Source of the DNA: Campanula takesimana
Lineage: Eukaryota > Streptophyta > Magnoliopsida > Asterales > Campanulaceae
Direction: 5' to 3'
Assembly: GCA_026119855.1 (NCBI GenBank)
Contig: JAOWBW010002200.1
Span: 47,903-111,902, forward strand
DNA length: 64,000 bases
Part shown: one piece after another, positions 1 through 10,227 of the stretch
Layout of the letters: each line of letters opens with the position of its first letter
Numbering within the stretch: the first letter of the stretch is position 1
Position numbers and translations under genes: made by a program
The notes under the pieces: model-generated
The model's input: only the letters and a program-made list of their open reading frames with translations
The model's database searches: none
Told to the model about the DNA's origin: nothing

Positions 1-1247
1 GCAACTAGTGCTGTGGCCTAACTTTATCTGAGCTGCACCTTGTGCTTTTGATCTTGGAGAAGGGGGTGCTGAATTGCAGAAACATTAGGATTGGCCGTGG
101 CATTTCCCGCTATAACCCTGTTTTGATTAGAGTTTTAGCATATTGAATCTTTTTCCTTTTCTCTAAGACTTCCTTCAAAATCTCGCTGAAAGTTCTAACA
201 AAAAATCATCAACTTCATTCATAACATCGGAATCTTCATTTAAAACCAAGAGGCCTTTGACTTGTAGTGTTGAGAGACCTTGAATCTTGATTGTTCTCAT
301 GGAGCCATAAGACTACTCCACATTGCACTTGCTCGAGTATTGTTGCCCAAAAGACTGTCGGTCGCGAAGCCCTAATACTGCCCTTTGCTTGAATTACTGT
401 AATGCCGTAGCCCAAAAGATTGTATATTGCAAAGCCCGTTGAGACCTTCGGTGCCGAACTGAGGAAGCTTCCAATGTTGCACATGACTTGGCTGGGGATC
501 TGCTGGGGAGTTAATTGCTCTTTGCCGAGGGAGCCTTTAGACTTGACCGTAGCCCTTAGAGTGCCATCATTGATTGCGAGAAAGATCCATCCTTGATTGG
601 GGGAACGAGCACGGACACACGTGACAAGAGGGCTTTTTGACATCCCTTTTGCGAGACTTTGAGGATAGTCTCACACATCGTTTTCGAGCATAGCCCTAGG
701 GCTTGTTGATTGTCAAAAGAAGCCTTGTTCTCGGGTCATATATCCCCTAGGGCGTCACCATTTGTTGAGCAAAGCAAGAGTGACCCATCCTCGTGCGAGG
801 GAACAAACATGAGAGGACATGGCAAGAGCTACTCCATTTCTCAGGAGCCTTTTCGGCGTACTTTAGAAGCACATACTTGAAGAGCCTTAAAAACTGAGAC
901 ACATGTTGTTGCTATTTGCTGCCCAGCCAATTGACTAGCTAGGGATTATTTGTGCAACCTCGTGCCCTTTTATGATGAGCTTGTTCTAGGATGATCTTGG
1001 TTACCACGGGCCTTCTTTTCATGAACCCAAAATGCACACTGCTGGAGAATGATACCAATAACCCAAGACAACCTTTGATGGTGCCATATCTTTCGAGCCT
1101 TTTGCAATCCAAAGTTGACTCGGTGGGGAATTGACTTGCTGAGGAGATTCATGTAGAACTTGTCTTCTTTAGAGGCGGGGATCTCCATTTCTCTTTCCTT
1201 TCTCTCTCTCACTCTCTCATTTTTTTATGACGCACCCTGTTTTTTGC

Positions 1248-1277
1248 CTAGACCGCCCTTTCGGGTTTTCAATCTAG
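1248..1277 (-). ncRNA. conserved GNRA-type hairpin, N2 copy 1
   Basis: On the minus strand CTAGA (1277-1273) can pair with TCTAG (1252-1248), enclosing CCC-GAAA-GGG, a three-pair stem with a GNRA tetraloop. The same layout occurs at 4822-4851 and 46444-46473, and with a changed outer pair at 4758-4787. It is an RNA structure candidate inside the retrotransposon transcript, not an independent gene. Confidence 0.5.
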
Positions 1278-1742
1278 CGGACATCTCTTTTGCGTCTTCA
1301 TTTTTTACTCGATTAATGAGGAAGTGTGCATTGACTCTAGCTGAGGATGAGAGACATGTGATTTTGTGGTGAAAACCTTTTGTCACTAAAGATGAGTGAC
1401 ATTGACTCGACTAGGCAAGTGTCCCTAGTATTGACATGTATTTTTTCTTATTGAATCGAATGACTCACGAAGGCAAGTAAGTCATTAAGAGAGAAGAGAA
1501 GGAAAGCCCCAATTTGATTGCAAGAAATTGGGAGTATGTAGAAAGAATAGAAGCCCTAGACTCGACAAGGAACGGAAAGTGATTCCTAATCTAGGAAAGT
1601 TGTTCAATCTTGAGGTGATTAATTCATTGGCAAATGAATCGTACAAAGATGTCTTGACAAGTTCGAGATGAAGGCCGATCACCATAACGCTCTAGGGCTA
1701 AACATATCTTCTTTCTTGCATGAGACCGGACCTGCAGGTTGC

Positions 1743-1779
1743 CTACGTTCCTCCAGTGTAGAGGCTCAGGTCACCGTAG
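1743..1779 (-). ncRNA. conserved CTACG/CGTAG double-stem motif, N2 copy
   Basis: On the transcript strand outer arms CTACG and CGTAG enclose an inner stem CCTC/GAGG (1750-1753 with 1761-1764). Related motifs with other inner-stem sequences lie at 4911-4945, 44446-44480, 46942-46978 and 62772-62810. Confidence 0.45.
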
Positions 1780-1945
1780 TTCTTGTGAATTCTCCATTCT
1801 TCGGGATGGAATTGTTGCTTCGTCGTGTAGCTTCGTCCTCCTTTGGTGGATGGAATGATGTTGATCTTGATGTGAACTTCTTTGATTGAGGGGGATTTTT
1901 TTTTTTTTTTTTCTTTTTTTTTTTTTTTTGTGCTCTAACTTTTGC

Positions 1946-1973
1946 CTAGGTTGATTTGATGATTTCAACCTAG
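1946..1973 (-). ncRNA. conserved extended hairpin, N2 copy 2
   Basis: CTAGGTTGA pairs with TCAACCTAG over nine base pairs around a ten-base loop. The flanks (CGCTAGG and CCTAGGCAAAA) match the GNRA-type hairpins, but the inner CCC/GGG stem is replaced by a longer outer stem. The N1 copy is at 47116-47143. Confidence 0.45.
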
Positions 1974-2472
1974 CGAGCTTTTTTTTTTTTTTTTTTTTTA
2001 ATCCCCGTTTGAAACATTGCTTGATTTTTCTCCATGGTTGTTGCTTCACCTTTGATGTCTTGGCTTTGTCTTCGTCGTTGATGATGTTGCCTTCGTCACA
2101 ATGTTTAGCCCCTAGGCGTTCAAGTGATGGCCTTCATTCCAAAACTCGTTTAGACATCTTTTCATCATTTTGCCAAGAATTAGATTGAACAACTTGGAAG
2201 AATGTATAAGGACAAGAACGACTTTTATTTGATAAGAAGACTCGACACTTAACATGGGACGAGAGAAAACATTAATGCACACAAAAGAGGACTTTTGACT
2301 CCTTTTTTTTTTTTTTTTTTTTATTCCTACTACTAGGTAGAGAAAGAGAAACGGAGATTGTTGTTGTAGTCCCCATTGTCGTTGTAGTCTCCTTGTGGCA
2401 TGATTTCTTGAAGAAGCCCCATTTCGAAACCAAATCATTCTTCTTTGATGAGTTCTTGCATGTTGGCACTCT

Positions 2473-3036
2473 CTAAAGGTTGCTCTTCACCCACAGTAAA
2501 TTCGCCGTTGTCGAACAAATCTGGATGATGTTTCGGAGAAGGAAGCACCCTTCGGTAGTATGGCCACTATGCTTGTGGTAGCCGCACCATTCACCATGTG
2601 CATGATTCTTCGGTATCGTCTTCGGCTTGTACCCCTCTAAAGGCTTGACCTTTCCACTTGCCACCAAAGTTTCAAATGCTTCGGCTTGGGTACTCCTAGG
2701 AGAGGAGTGAAAACTCGGTTGTTGGTGGTACCTTTGTAGCTTTTGAGGGTCGGGCCACTTGAGCATGCTTTATCATTGAACTTTGCTTTGCTGTCGGTGA
2801 GCTCTTGCAAATGGCTTTGAGTTCGGAAACCTCTTCCTTGTGAATCCTCTTGTCGATATCGAAACGGGCTTGCCACAAATTGTCTTACGGCGGGCATCCT
2901 CGACATCCTATCCATGTGTTCCCCCATTGATTTCATTACGTGAGCAACCTTCGTGGACACGAAATCATTTCCACCGTTGTTGTTGTTGCCGTTGGAAGCC
3001 ATTGGACCTATTGGAAGAGCACGGTTGATCTTAGAT
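2473..3036 (-). pseudogene. broken mini-gag of N2
   Basis: Minus-strand remnant of the shortened Gag that is intact in N1. It has the same Asn/Gly-rich start (ATG near 3001, MASNGNNNNGG), the coiled-coil stretch, the conserved NRVFTPL block and the zinc-knuckle-like block with the pattern C-x2-H-x4-H-x4-C (CGYHKHSGHTTEGC). Several frameshifts separate these blocks, so no continuous protein is possible. As in N1, the central capsid-like retrotransposon Gag domain is absent, so the deletion predates both copies. Confidence 0.75.
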
Positions 3037-3410
3037 AGGGGTATTGCTTGTCGATCCAAAAGACATCTACACTCCCATTGCCATACGCCTGGAATTCGAA
3101 GCTACCAACAACATTGCCGAGTACGAAGCATGCATGGCCAGGGCTCGAAGCAGCTCTCGAAAGAAACGTCACGGAACTAGAAGTGTTCGGCGACTCTTTG
3201 CTCCTTATCAATCAGCAATCGGGTAAATGGCGAACCCAAGACCCGACTCTCCAACAGTATGGTCAGCACCTTGAAGAACTGGTTGAAACAATTCCAAGAG
3301 ATCACTTTCAACTACCTGCCAAGGGATAAGAATCGCTTCGCCGATGCACTGGCGACTATAGCTTCATTAGTTGAAATGCCCAAAGGGAAAATGGTGAAGC
3401 CTTTCAAAAT
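3037..3410 (+). pseudogene. RNase H (second, archaeal-type) remnant
   Basis: Three frames together give the C-terminal two thirds of the plant Tat second RNase H. They contain the blocks EATNNIAEYEACMAGLEAA (the conserved Glu lies in AEYE), LEVFGDSLLLINQQ (an Asp in GDS) and YLPRDKNRFADALATIASL (final Asp). Two single-base frameshifts, near 3140 and 3270, break the frame. The domain normally sits between reverse transcriptase and integrase. Its N-terminal Asp motif and the whole reverse transcriptase are absent. Confidence 0.8.
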
Positions 3411-4735
3411 TGCTCGAAGGAACAGTCCGGCATATTGCATGAGTATCGAGATCAACGAGGTTCAAACAAACTCTCCGTGGTATTCGAATATCATGAACTT
3501 CCTCAAAGACGGCACTTATCCCGAGAACATCAATAAGAAGTCTCAAGCAGCTCTGCAAAGGTTAGCCTCTCGGTACGTACTGATTGGGGACCGAGTCTAT
3601 AAAAGGAACCACGACGGGATCAATCTCTTATGCGCCAATGAGACCGAAGCTCAAGAGATAATGTGTGAAGTGCACGAAGGAGGATGTGGACCCCACATGA
3701 ATGGGTTTATGCTACTCAAGAAGATACTTCGCATTGGTTACTATTGGAGCACTATGGAACGAGACTGTATCGAGAAAGTCAAAAGGTGTGCCAAGTGCCA
3801 ATTCCACGCTAATCTGCAACATGCTCCACCCTCACAACTTTACAACATGGTCACACCTTGGCCTTTCTCTTGTTGGGGGATAGACATCATCGGTAAAGTT
3901 CATCCTGCCGGGAGCAATGGGCAGTCATTCGTCCTAGTGGCAGTCGACTACTTCACAAAGTGGGTCGAAGCACAAGCCTATCGGACCCTCAACGCCAAGA
4001 AAGTGGCCGAATTTGTAAAGATTAATATCATGTGCCGATACGGCGTGCCTCATGAAATCATTTCCGACAACGGCTCTCACTTTGAGAAGGAAATGGATGC
4101 ACTTTTGGTAGAATACAAGATCACCAAGCACAAGTCATCTCCTTACCGGCCCCAAGCAAATGGCGCAGTCGAAGCAGCAAATAAGACCATCGAGACCATC
4201 GTCAATAAAATGGCCTCAACAGGAAGGGATTGGCCCGAGAAGCTACCATTAGCATTGTGGGGCTACCGCACATCAATACGATCCGCAACAGGAGAAACTC
4301 CTTATGCATTGGTCTATGGTTCAGAATCCGTACTCCCTATCGAACTTGAAGTCCCATCTCTACGGGTCCTCCTCGAGAATCAAGTCAACGAGGTCGACTG
4401 GATGCAAAGTCGATATGAACAACTAGCCTTGCTCGACGAGAAAAGGTTAAGAGCACTCGAAAGCACAAGGGCGTATCAGCAAAGGATGGCAAGAGCTTTC
4501 AACAAAAAGGTGAAGCCTCGAAAATCAATGTGGGAGATTTGGTTTAAGACAACATCCTCCTAATGCCATGAATCCCCTGGGGAAATGGGGACCCCGATGG
4601 ATCGGTCCGTACGTGGTCAAAAAGATACTAAGCGGTGGTGCAGTCCGGCTCGTGGATTTAGATGGTGACCAGCTGCCAAAGAGGTCAACCTCGACAAGCT
4701 CAAGAGGTTCTACGCTTAATAAACAAAGACCATAA
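3259..4735 (+). pseudogene. integrase of element X
   Basis: The 434-codon open frame (3259-4563) carries the tail of RNase H, then integrase. The zinc-binding HHCC residues are H139, H146, C177 and C180. The catalytic triad is D209 (WGIDIIG), D270 (ISDNGSHF) and E305 (NGAVEAANK), with 34 residues between the last two, so the core looks catalytically complete. After about residue 420 a frameshift near 4520 shifts the C-terminal domain, which resumes in another frame to about 4735 (blocks GPRWIGPYVVKK and GGAVRLVDLDG). Integrase would insert the cDNA copy into host chromosomes. No RT is attached, so this copy cannot act alone. Confidence 0.88.
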
Positions 4736-4757
4736 CGAAAAAAAAAAAAAATGCTCG

Positions 4758-4787
4758 CTAGGTTGAAAACCCGCAAGGGCGGCCTAG
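4758..4787 (+). ncRNA. conserved GNRA-type hairpin, X copy 1
   Basis: CTAGG (4758-4762) pairs with CCTAG (4783-4787). An inner stem CCC/GGG (4770-4772 with 4777-4779) closes the tetraloop GCAA, a GNRA loop. It lies just downstream of integrase, in the expected 3' untranslated part of the element RNA. Confidence 0.55.
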
Positions 4788-4821
4788 GCAAAAATTAGAG
4801 CACGTGCAAAATAGAAGCCCG

Positions 4822-4851
4822 CTAGATTGAAAACCCGAAAGGGCGGTCTAG
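4822..4851 (+). ncRNA. conserved GNRA-type hairpin, X copy 2
   Basis: CTAGA (4822-4826) pairs with TCTAG (4847-4851). The inner stem CCC/GGG closes the loop GAAA. Relative to the copy 64 bases upstream, the last outer pair changes from G-C to A-T on both sides, and the tetraloop changes but stays GNRA. Confidence 0.55.
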
Positions 4852-4910
4852 GCAAAAAACAGGGTGCACAACAAAAAAAAAAATAAAAAAATGGTCTTTG
4901 TTTGTTTGAA

Positions 4911-4945
4911 CTACGAAGACCTGAGCCCCAACTGGAGGAACGTAG
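4911..4945 (+). ncRNA. conserved CTACG/CGTAG motif, X copy
   Basis: Outer arms CTACG (4911-4915) and CGTAG (4941-4945) are followed by GCAACC. The spacing and flanks (GAA before, GGCAACC after the arms) match the N2, N1 and W copies. The inner stem is weaker here. Confidence 0.4.
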
Positions 4946-5135
4946 GCAACCTTCGGGTGCGGTCTAAAACATATCAAAAATATCCAATTCACTTCAAATA
5001 ACAAAATGCAATTTTTATTCATTCAATGAACTATTCAAACCATTACAACGGATTTATTGAGCAACAAAAGACATCAAAATATTAAATCCTAAACAAAGTG
5101 GTCTAATTGCAATATCTTGGGGTACAAAGAAAAAT

Positions 5136-5577
5136 CTAATCTTTCTTAGGTTTGGGAACCCATTGCTTCTTGTTATGTACTTTAGTCTTCTTGGATGGGG
5201 ACGGAACATTCTTGGGACCGCCAAGACGGGAGAAAACGCTAGGACGGGACGGAGCTTCATCAACGGCTTTCCCTTTACCCTTATCAAGCGGAACCTTAGC
5301 GGGGACAACCATGGGACGCTTCCACGCATATGAGGAATTTACCTTACCTTTCTTCTTCTTGGGAAAATGACGGGGTCTATAGTCCCGCACATGAACCACC
5401 GGTCTCACGGGGTCAACAACATCGTCATTGGGCCTTCCCAAACGATCAAAAAAACCTCGGACGTTTCTCCACCATCGAGACGGACCCCACAGCTGGAACG
5501 GCGTTCACCATTGGAACGGACTTCTCACCCTCGGGGACGGAAACCTTAACTTCAAAGGAGAAAGTCATTGGGGCCAT
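5136..5577 (-). pseudogene. small basic antisense gene in the 3' region of X
   Basis: Minus-strand frame from ATG at 5577 (MAPMTFSFEVKV) to a stop at 5136, about 146 codons, broken once in an A/T run near 5450. The product would be rich in Lys, Arg and Pro, with two related blocks PRFFDRLGRP and PSVFSRLGGPK and a tail KKQWVPKPKKD. I do not recognise a family. A TATA-like sequence (GCTATAAATTT, around 5660-5670) lies about 90 bases upstream of the ATG, and a GCGCGC cluster (5721-5788) lies just beyond that, as in the neighbouring antisense gene. The gene is antisense to X. Confidence 0.5.
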
Positions 5578-5720
5578 TATAACAAGAATTTGTGGTTTAG
5601 GGGGAGAAAGTGTTTGCAAAAGAATGCTGTGTGGCCATTCTGGTCGAAAAATGGTTCAAATTTATAGCTGTTGGAACATTCTGATCAGAAAAGAAAGGGG
5701 CTGTAATTCAGCAGGCCAGA

Positions 5721-5788
5721 AGCGCGCGCCCCGACCAGGGCTGCACAACGCGCGCGCCTCCCACAAGCAAGGCCCGACGCGCGCGCCT
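5721..5788. promoter_or_regulatory. GCGCGC cluster upstream of small antisense gene
   Basis: Three alternating C/G blocks (near 5722-5730, 5749-5758 and 5777-5787) are spaced about 27 bases apart, each followed by CC or CTCC-like sequence. A TATA-like box for the minus strand lies 50-60 bases away at about 5660-5670. Confidence 0.45.
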
Positions 5789-6105
5789 TTGACAGCAGTT
5801 CAGACAGAAACAGCCCTTGTCAGTTCAGAACAGAACCCAAGCACTTCAACATATCCCTGCAGCAAAATCAAATCCCAGCAAAAAAAAAGAGTTCAAAGCA
5901 TCGACAACAAGCACCCTTTGGGCACACATTTGTTTGTAAAGAGTCGACATCTAAGATCGAGTCGTTAATAGAACATAAAAATGAGTAGTAAAATAAATAG
6001 GATTGTAAATACATGTTAAATGTTATTACAGGCAAAAGTAAAAGTGTTTCAATCCCTCATCCTCTCAGCCACGACAGCTCGGGCACGTCATCATCAACAC
6101 TGTGC

Positions 6106-8513
6106 TCACCCCCTGCTACCGCTCTCGGTCTCCTCATCGTCATCATCATCCTCATCATCATCATCATCATCATCCTCAGACTCAGATGTCTCAATCACAA
6201 CATCAGGACGGGTTCTCTTGGCAGCTCTCCCTGATGAACTGGCGCCGCCCCGGCTCTGGCTACCCTCTCGGCTCAGACTCCTACTATGGCTCAGACTCCT
6301 GCCAGCGACTGCCTCACCGAAGAGACAGCCTCATCAATGTCCAGTGCAGCATCCCTGCAGCCTCGTCCCATGCCCCGAGCACCTCGGACAGCTCCTCTCG
6401 CAGCACCAGAGACAGCACCAGCAGCATCTCTAGTCATGGCGGCAATATCCCTGCACAGCTCCAGCACCCTCTCCTCCAGCTGACGGAGCCTCCGCCTCAT
6501 CCCTTTGTTCTGCCTACCCAAGTGCCTATAAGCAGCTACGGGCACCTGTTTCAACAAAGAACGGGGAAAGGAAATTACATCAATACAAAGAACAGAAAAA
6601 CAAGACTGGAACTGAGAAAATGCAAAGATGGTCAGAAAAACATACCACAGCAGCCTGAGCGGGAGGCTCTCTCTCCGGTGACATATCCTCGGGAACAATC
6701 TCCCTCTGCTCCTCAAAGACCCCGAAGTTTGAATAAGTGTAATAAGGAGGAGGCAAAGGAGGATCAAAACAATACCCGGCACCGGTAGTATAAAACCGAG
6801 CGGAGGTCGAAGGAGCAGCCTGTGATCTCCTCGGATCAGCGAACATAAAGCCCTGCATCAAGTTGTTCTCCCTGAAGAGGCCATAATCCTGATCCAAGTG
6901 AATATAAGGGACGGCATCAACCCTACCATATATGCCGCACGATCAGCCTCTGAAAGTGACCTCCAGTTACGAGGGCAGAAAGGAGGAACGTCTGGAACTG
7001 CAGGACGAGGAGGGGTGTAAAAGTCTGTCACCTGGGTACCATGCTGCCAAAATACTCTGTCTCCCAAGTACAGAGCCATGCACTCACCCGAACTCATCAA
7101 AAGCCGAGAACGGGTAGGAATAAGAGTGTGCTCAAACCAGTGCTGAACTGATCTCCACGGATACAAAGAAAAGGCAACAGACTCAGGCCTCAGGGTGTCC
7201 AAGTGCCTTCGGGCCGAAGTAAGACTAATGGGATTCGTGCCAGTCTTCACATTCCTCTCCTTATACGCCCACCGTGCGCAGTCCGGATACTGGGGCTGGC
7301 TTCCTTGGCAATCTTGAAATCCCTCAGATTCAGGATAGCAAAAGCCCAAAGCTGTAGACAAGAGGCAGAAACAAAGTTAATGACAGTCAACGAAAAAGGC
7401 AGTTATGACTAAGGCAAGGAGAATATAAAAGGGACAGTAAGTGGTATACCTCCCACAGCAAGCTGAAGCCCGTAACAGAGCTGGTAGTCGAGCGGCTGGT
7501 CAAATCCATGCCGTGATAACAAGCAGCCAAGCCCGCTGCGCCCCAGTTATACTGGCAGATCTGTCCAAGTCCACTAACAAGTCAAGCAGAGCCAAAGAGG
7601 ACCGAAGATCCCCCGTTGGCAAATAGAGTGTGGGATAACAAGTACCAAATGAAGCAACGGGCCACAGCATCAACCCGATCAGCAGTAACACCTCGAGTCT
7701 CAGCCATCAAGATGCTGAAATAAGCCCGGATTCTCACCCATGTCACTCGAGAATTCTTAACCTCGAACCGGCAGTCAACCAAGGCCAGTAACTCGTCTGG
7801 AGCCCGAATAACCCCTCTCAAACCAAAAGGGACAGGCACCCCCATGAACGGCAAGCCCGTCAAAGCTGTGAAATCAGTAGGCGTCATGGTCACCTCGCCC
7901 ATGGGTAAATGGAAGGTATGGGTGGTATCCCACCATCTCTCCTCAATGCCTGAACCACATCAGGGTCATTCTTCAAAGCTGGGAGGCTAGTGACAAAAAG
8001 ACCAAATGAGTCCCTGTGACTCGGGCCCGGACATTCTCGGGCAACCTCTTCCATATAGAGATGGGCCCATGAGCCCCACCGCGAATCTCTGTCAAACGGG
8101 TCCACTCCTGAAAGGAAAAAAAAGAACAGCAAAAATTTCATCAGCATGACTGCTAGAAAAACGGATGAACTCAACAAAGAGATTTCAACGGCAGAACAAT
8201 GTACAAGCAAGTGTGTGAACGTGAAAATGGACATCCCAACATGTTTCTTACAAAAAATCAGCAACAACAAACAACATGCAAAGAATGATCAATAAAGCTG
8301 CTGCAGCAATATTCGGGTAAAGAAAACAGAACTTCATGAAACCCGAAATCGACAAGAAAGGTGAGGCATTCTTACCAAACCCGAAGTCACGAAGTGAGAA
8401 ATATGGGTATGAGGCCGGAAAGTAAGCAAGCTCGGGTCCATAGCTTCAACCCCAATTTCGGGCTCCTCGCCCTGTGGCATCTCAAACGGAGGTGATTGCT
8501 GACGATCCGACAT
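6106..8513 (-). pseudogene. antisense plant mobile domain (PMD) gene of X
   Basis: Minus-strand spliced gene starting at ATG 8513 (MSDRQQSPPFEMPQ). Exon 1 ends at 8376 with donor GTAAG, and exon 2 starts at 8107 after a pyrimidine-rich AG. Blocks typical of the plant mobile domain follow: WWDTTHTFHLPMGEV-TMTPTDFTALTGL, a FIWYLLSHTLFANG helix, YNWGAAGLAACYHG, then CMALYLGDRVFWQHGTQ. A later intron with donor GTATG lies near 6646. The C-terminal part has a predicted coiled coil (QLEERVLELCRDIAAMTRDA), a basic AAKRTRP stretch and an Asp/Glu tail before the stop at 6106. At least three frameshifts break it. PMD proteins occur both as host genes and as transposon cargo; here it is cargo between integrase and the 3' LTR. 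Exon ends are inferred. Confidence 0.7.
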
Positions 8514-8639
8514 CGTTTCTTTGACGAATTGATCCTAGAGCAGCAAGAAAGTGTTTTGGGGTGATTTCTCTACAAAATTGGGCTTGGAATTTGAGGGTTC
8601 TTCAAATTTTTGAAAACTGGCCGAAAACAGCAAACAGCC

Positions 8640-8733
8640 TGTTTAAATATGCTGAACTTATGCGCCAGGCGCGCGCCTCCCGATATATTCATCTGAGGCG
8701 CGCGCGTCCCACAACGAGTCCCGGACGCGCGCT
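8640..8733 (-). promoter_or_regulatory. promoter-like region of PMD antisense gene
   Basis: On the minus strand three GCGCGC blocks (8723-8732, 8696-8707 and 8669-8680) are followed at about 8650-8640 by the TATA-like sequence CATATTTAAACA. The coding start lies 127 bases further on at 8513. The layout resembles the LTR promoters of this family. Confidence 0.45.
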
Positions 8734-8979
8734 CTTCCCATCATCAGGCAGGTTCAAAACCAGTCTCCCATGCAAGAATCCATGCATCGTATCAAAGTTT
8801 CCCCACGGATTCTGAACTTCCTAAGTTCTGTCACGGGTGCCACACCCCCCTCAAGAGTCAATCGCAACATTTCATCCCCAGCAGGAACATTTTTCTGGTC
8901 GTTGTCAACTATGCCCGTACCCCGCAATTCAAAAAGTCAAGTGTGACTCCAAATGGCACGAGACTTCAAAGCAATATTT

Positions 8980-10010
8980 CATCAAACGGATTCACTAACG
9001 GATTCGTCAACAAGGGTTCACCAACGGACTCATCCAAGGGATTCACTAACGGATTCATCAAACGGATTCACTAACGGATTCGTCAACAAGGGTTCACCAA
9101 CGGACTCATCCAAGGGATTCACTAACGGATTCATCAAACGGATTCACTAACAGATTCGTCAACGAGGGTTCACCAACGGACTCATCCAAGGGATTCACTA
9201 ACGGATTCATCAAACGGATTCACTAACGGATTCGTCAACAAGGGTTCACCAACGGACTCATCCAAGGGATTCACTAACGGATTCATCAAACGGATTCACC
9301 AACGGATTCGTCAACAAGGGTTCACCAACGGACTCATCCAAGGGATTCACTAACGGATTCATCAAACGGATTCACCAACGGATTCGTCAACAAGGGTTCA
9401 CCAACGGACTCATCCAAGGGATTCACTAACGGATTCATCAAACGGATTCACTAACGGATTCGCCAACAAGGGTTCACCAACGGACTCATCCAAGGGATTC
9501 ACTAACGGATTTCATCAAACAGATTCACTAACGGATTCATCAAACGGATTCACTAACGATTCGTCAACAAGGGTTCACCAACGGACTCATCCAAGGGATT
9601 CACTAACGATTACATCAAACGGATTCACCAACGGATTCGTCAACAAGGGTTCACCAACGGACTCATCCAAGGGATTCACTAACGGATTCATCAAACGGAT
9701 TCACTAACTGATTCGCCAACAAGGGTTCACCAACGGACTCATCCAAGGGATTCACTAACGATTCATCAAACGGATTCACTAACGGATTCGTCAACAAGGG
9801 TTCACCAACGGACTCATCCAAGGGATTCACTAACGGATTCATCAAACGGATTCACTAACGGATTCGTCAACAAGGGTTCACCAACGGACTCATCCAAGGG
9901 ATTCACCAACGGATTCATCAAACGGATTCACTAACGGATTCGCCAACAAAGGTTCACCACGGACTTATCCAAGGGATTCACTAACGGATTCATCAAAAGG
10001 TTCACTAACG
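8980..10010 (+). repeat. 76-bp tandem repeat array in 3' region of X
   Basis: About 13 copies of a roughly 76-bp unit, each made of three related sub-units that begin GGATTCACTAACGG, GGATTCACTAACGGATTCG or GGTTCACCAACGG. The order of sub-units is mostly constant, with a few single-base losses and substitutions. Open frames on both strands through this array are translations of the repeat. Tandem arrays ahead of the 3' LTR are a known property of Tat-lineage retrotransposons. The edge sequence TCACACAGGGAGCGCAC (about 10084-10100) recurs inverted beside the N1 arrays. Confidence 0.9.
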
Positions 10011-10227
10011 GCCTCATTCAAAACATTCAGCCGGCAGGTTCACCTAACGGATCATGCCACCCTCTCTATCAACAAAAGCCGCTCACACAGGGAGCGCACC
10101 ACTATCTCTCGCAATTTCAAATTCCTGTTTTCATCGAGTCTTTGCCTTTTCTTGGTGATGTCCTCGGCGGGTGTTTTTAACTTTCGTCGACGCGTTTTGC
10201 TTTGCAATCCACGTCGTCGAGGGGCTC

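Larger units (their letters stand above)
1..3036 (-). mobile_element. N2: partial non-autonomous Tat-like LTR retrotransposon
   Basis: This stretch is a close copy, in the same orientation, of 45179-48148 in the complete element N1, with small indels. It holds the 3' part of that element type, read on the minus strand: a broken mini-gag (2473-3036), poly-T tracts near 1896 and 1980, and conserved stem-loops. The window edge cuts its left side. On the right the match to N1 stops after position 3036, exactly where plus-strand RNase H sequence of element X begins, so its 5' leader and LTR are missing. The long reading frames elsewhere here are translations of poly-T or shadows, not genes. Confidence 0.8.

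Noticed and set aside
1771..2470. Minus-strand frames with long Lys runs
   Set aside because: They are translations of poly-T tracts and differ between N1 and N2; no domain is present.
6013..6234. Plus-strand frame with a long Ile-rich stretch resembling a membrane protein
   Set aside because: It is the complement of the Asp/Glu tail of the antisense PMD gene.
9663..9845. Repetitive coding frame (NPLVNPLDES type) in the X array
   Set aside because: Open frames run on both strands through the tandem repeat and break with each irregular unit; there is no start or promoter context.
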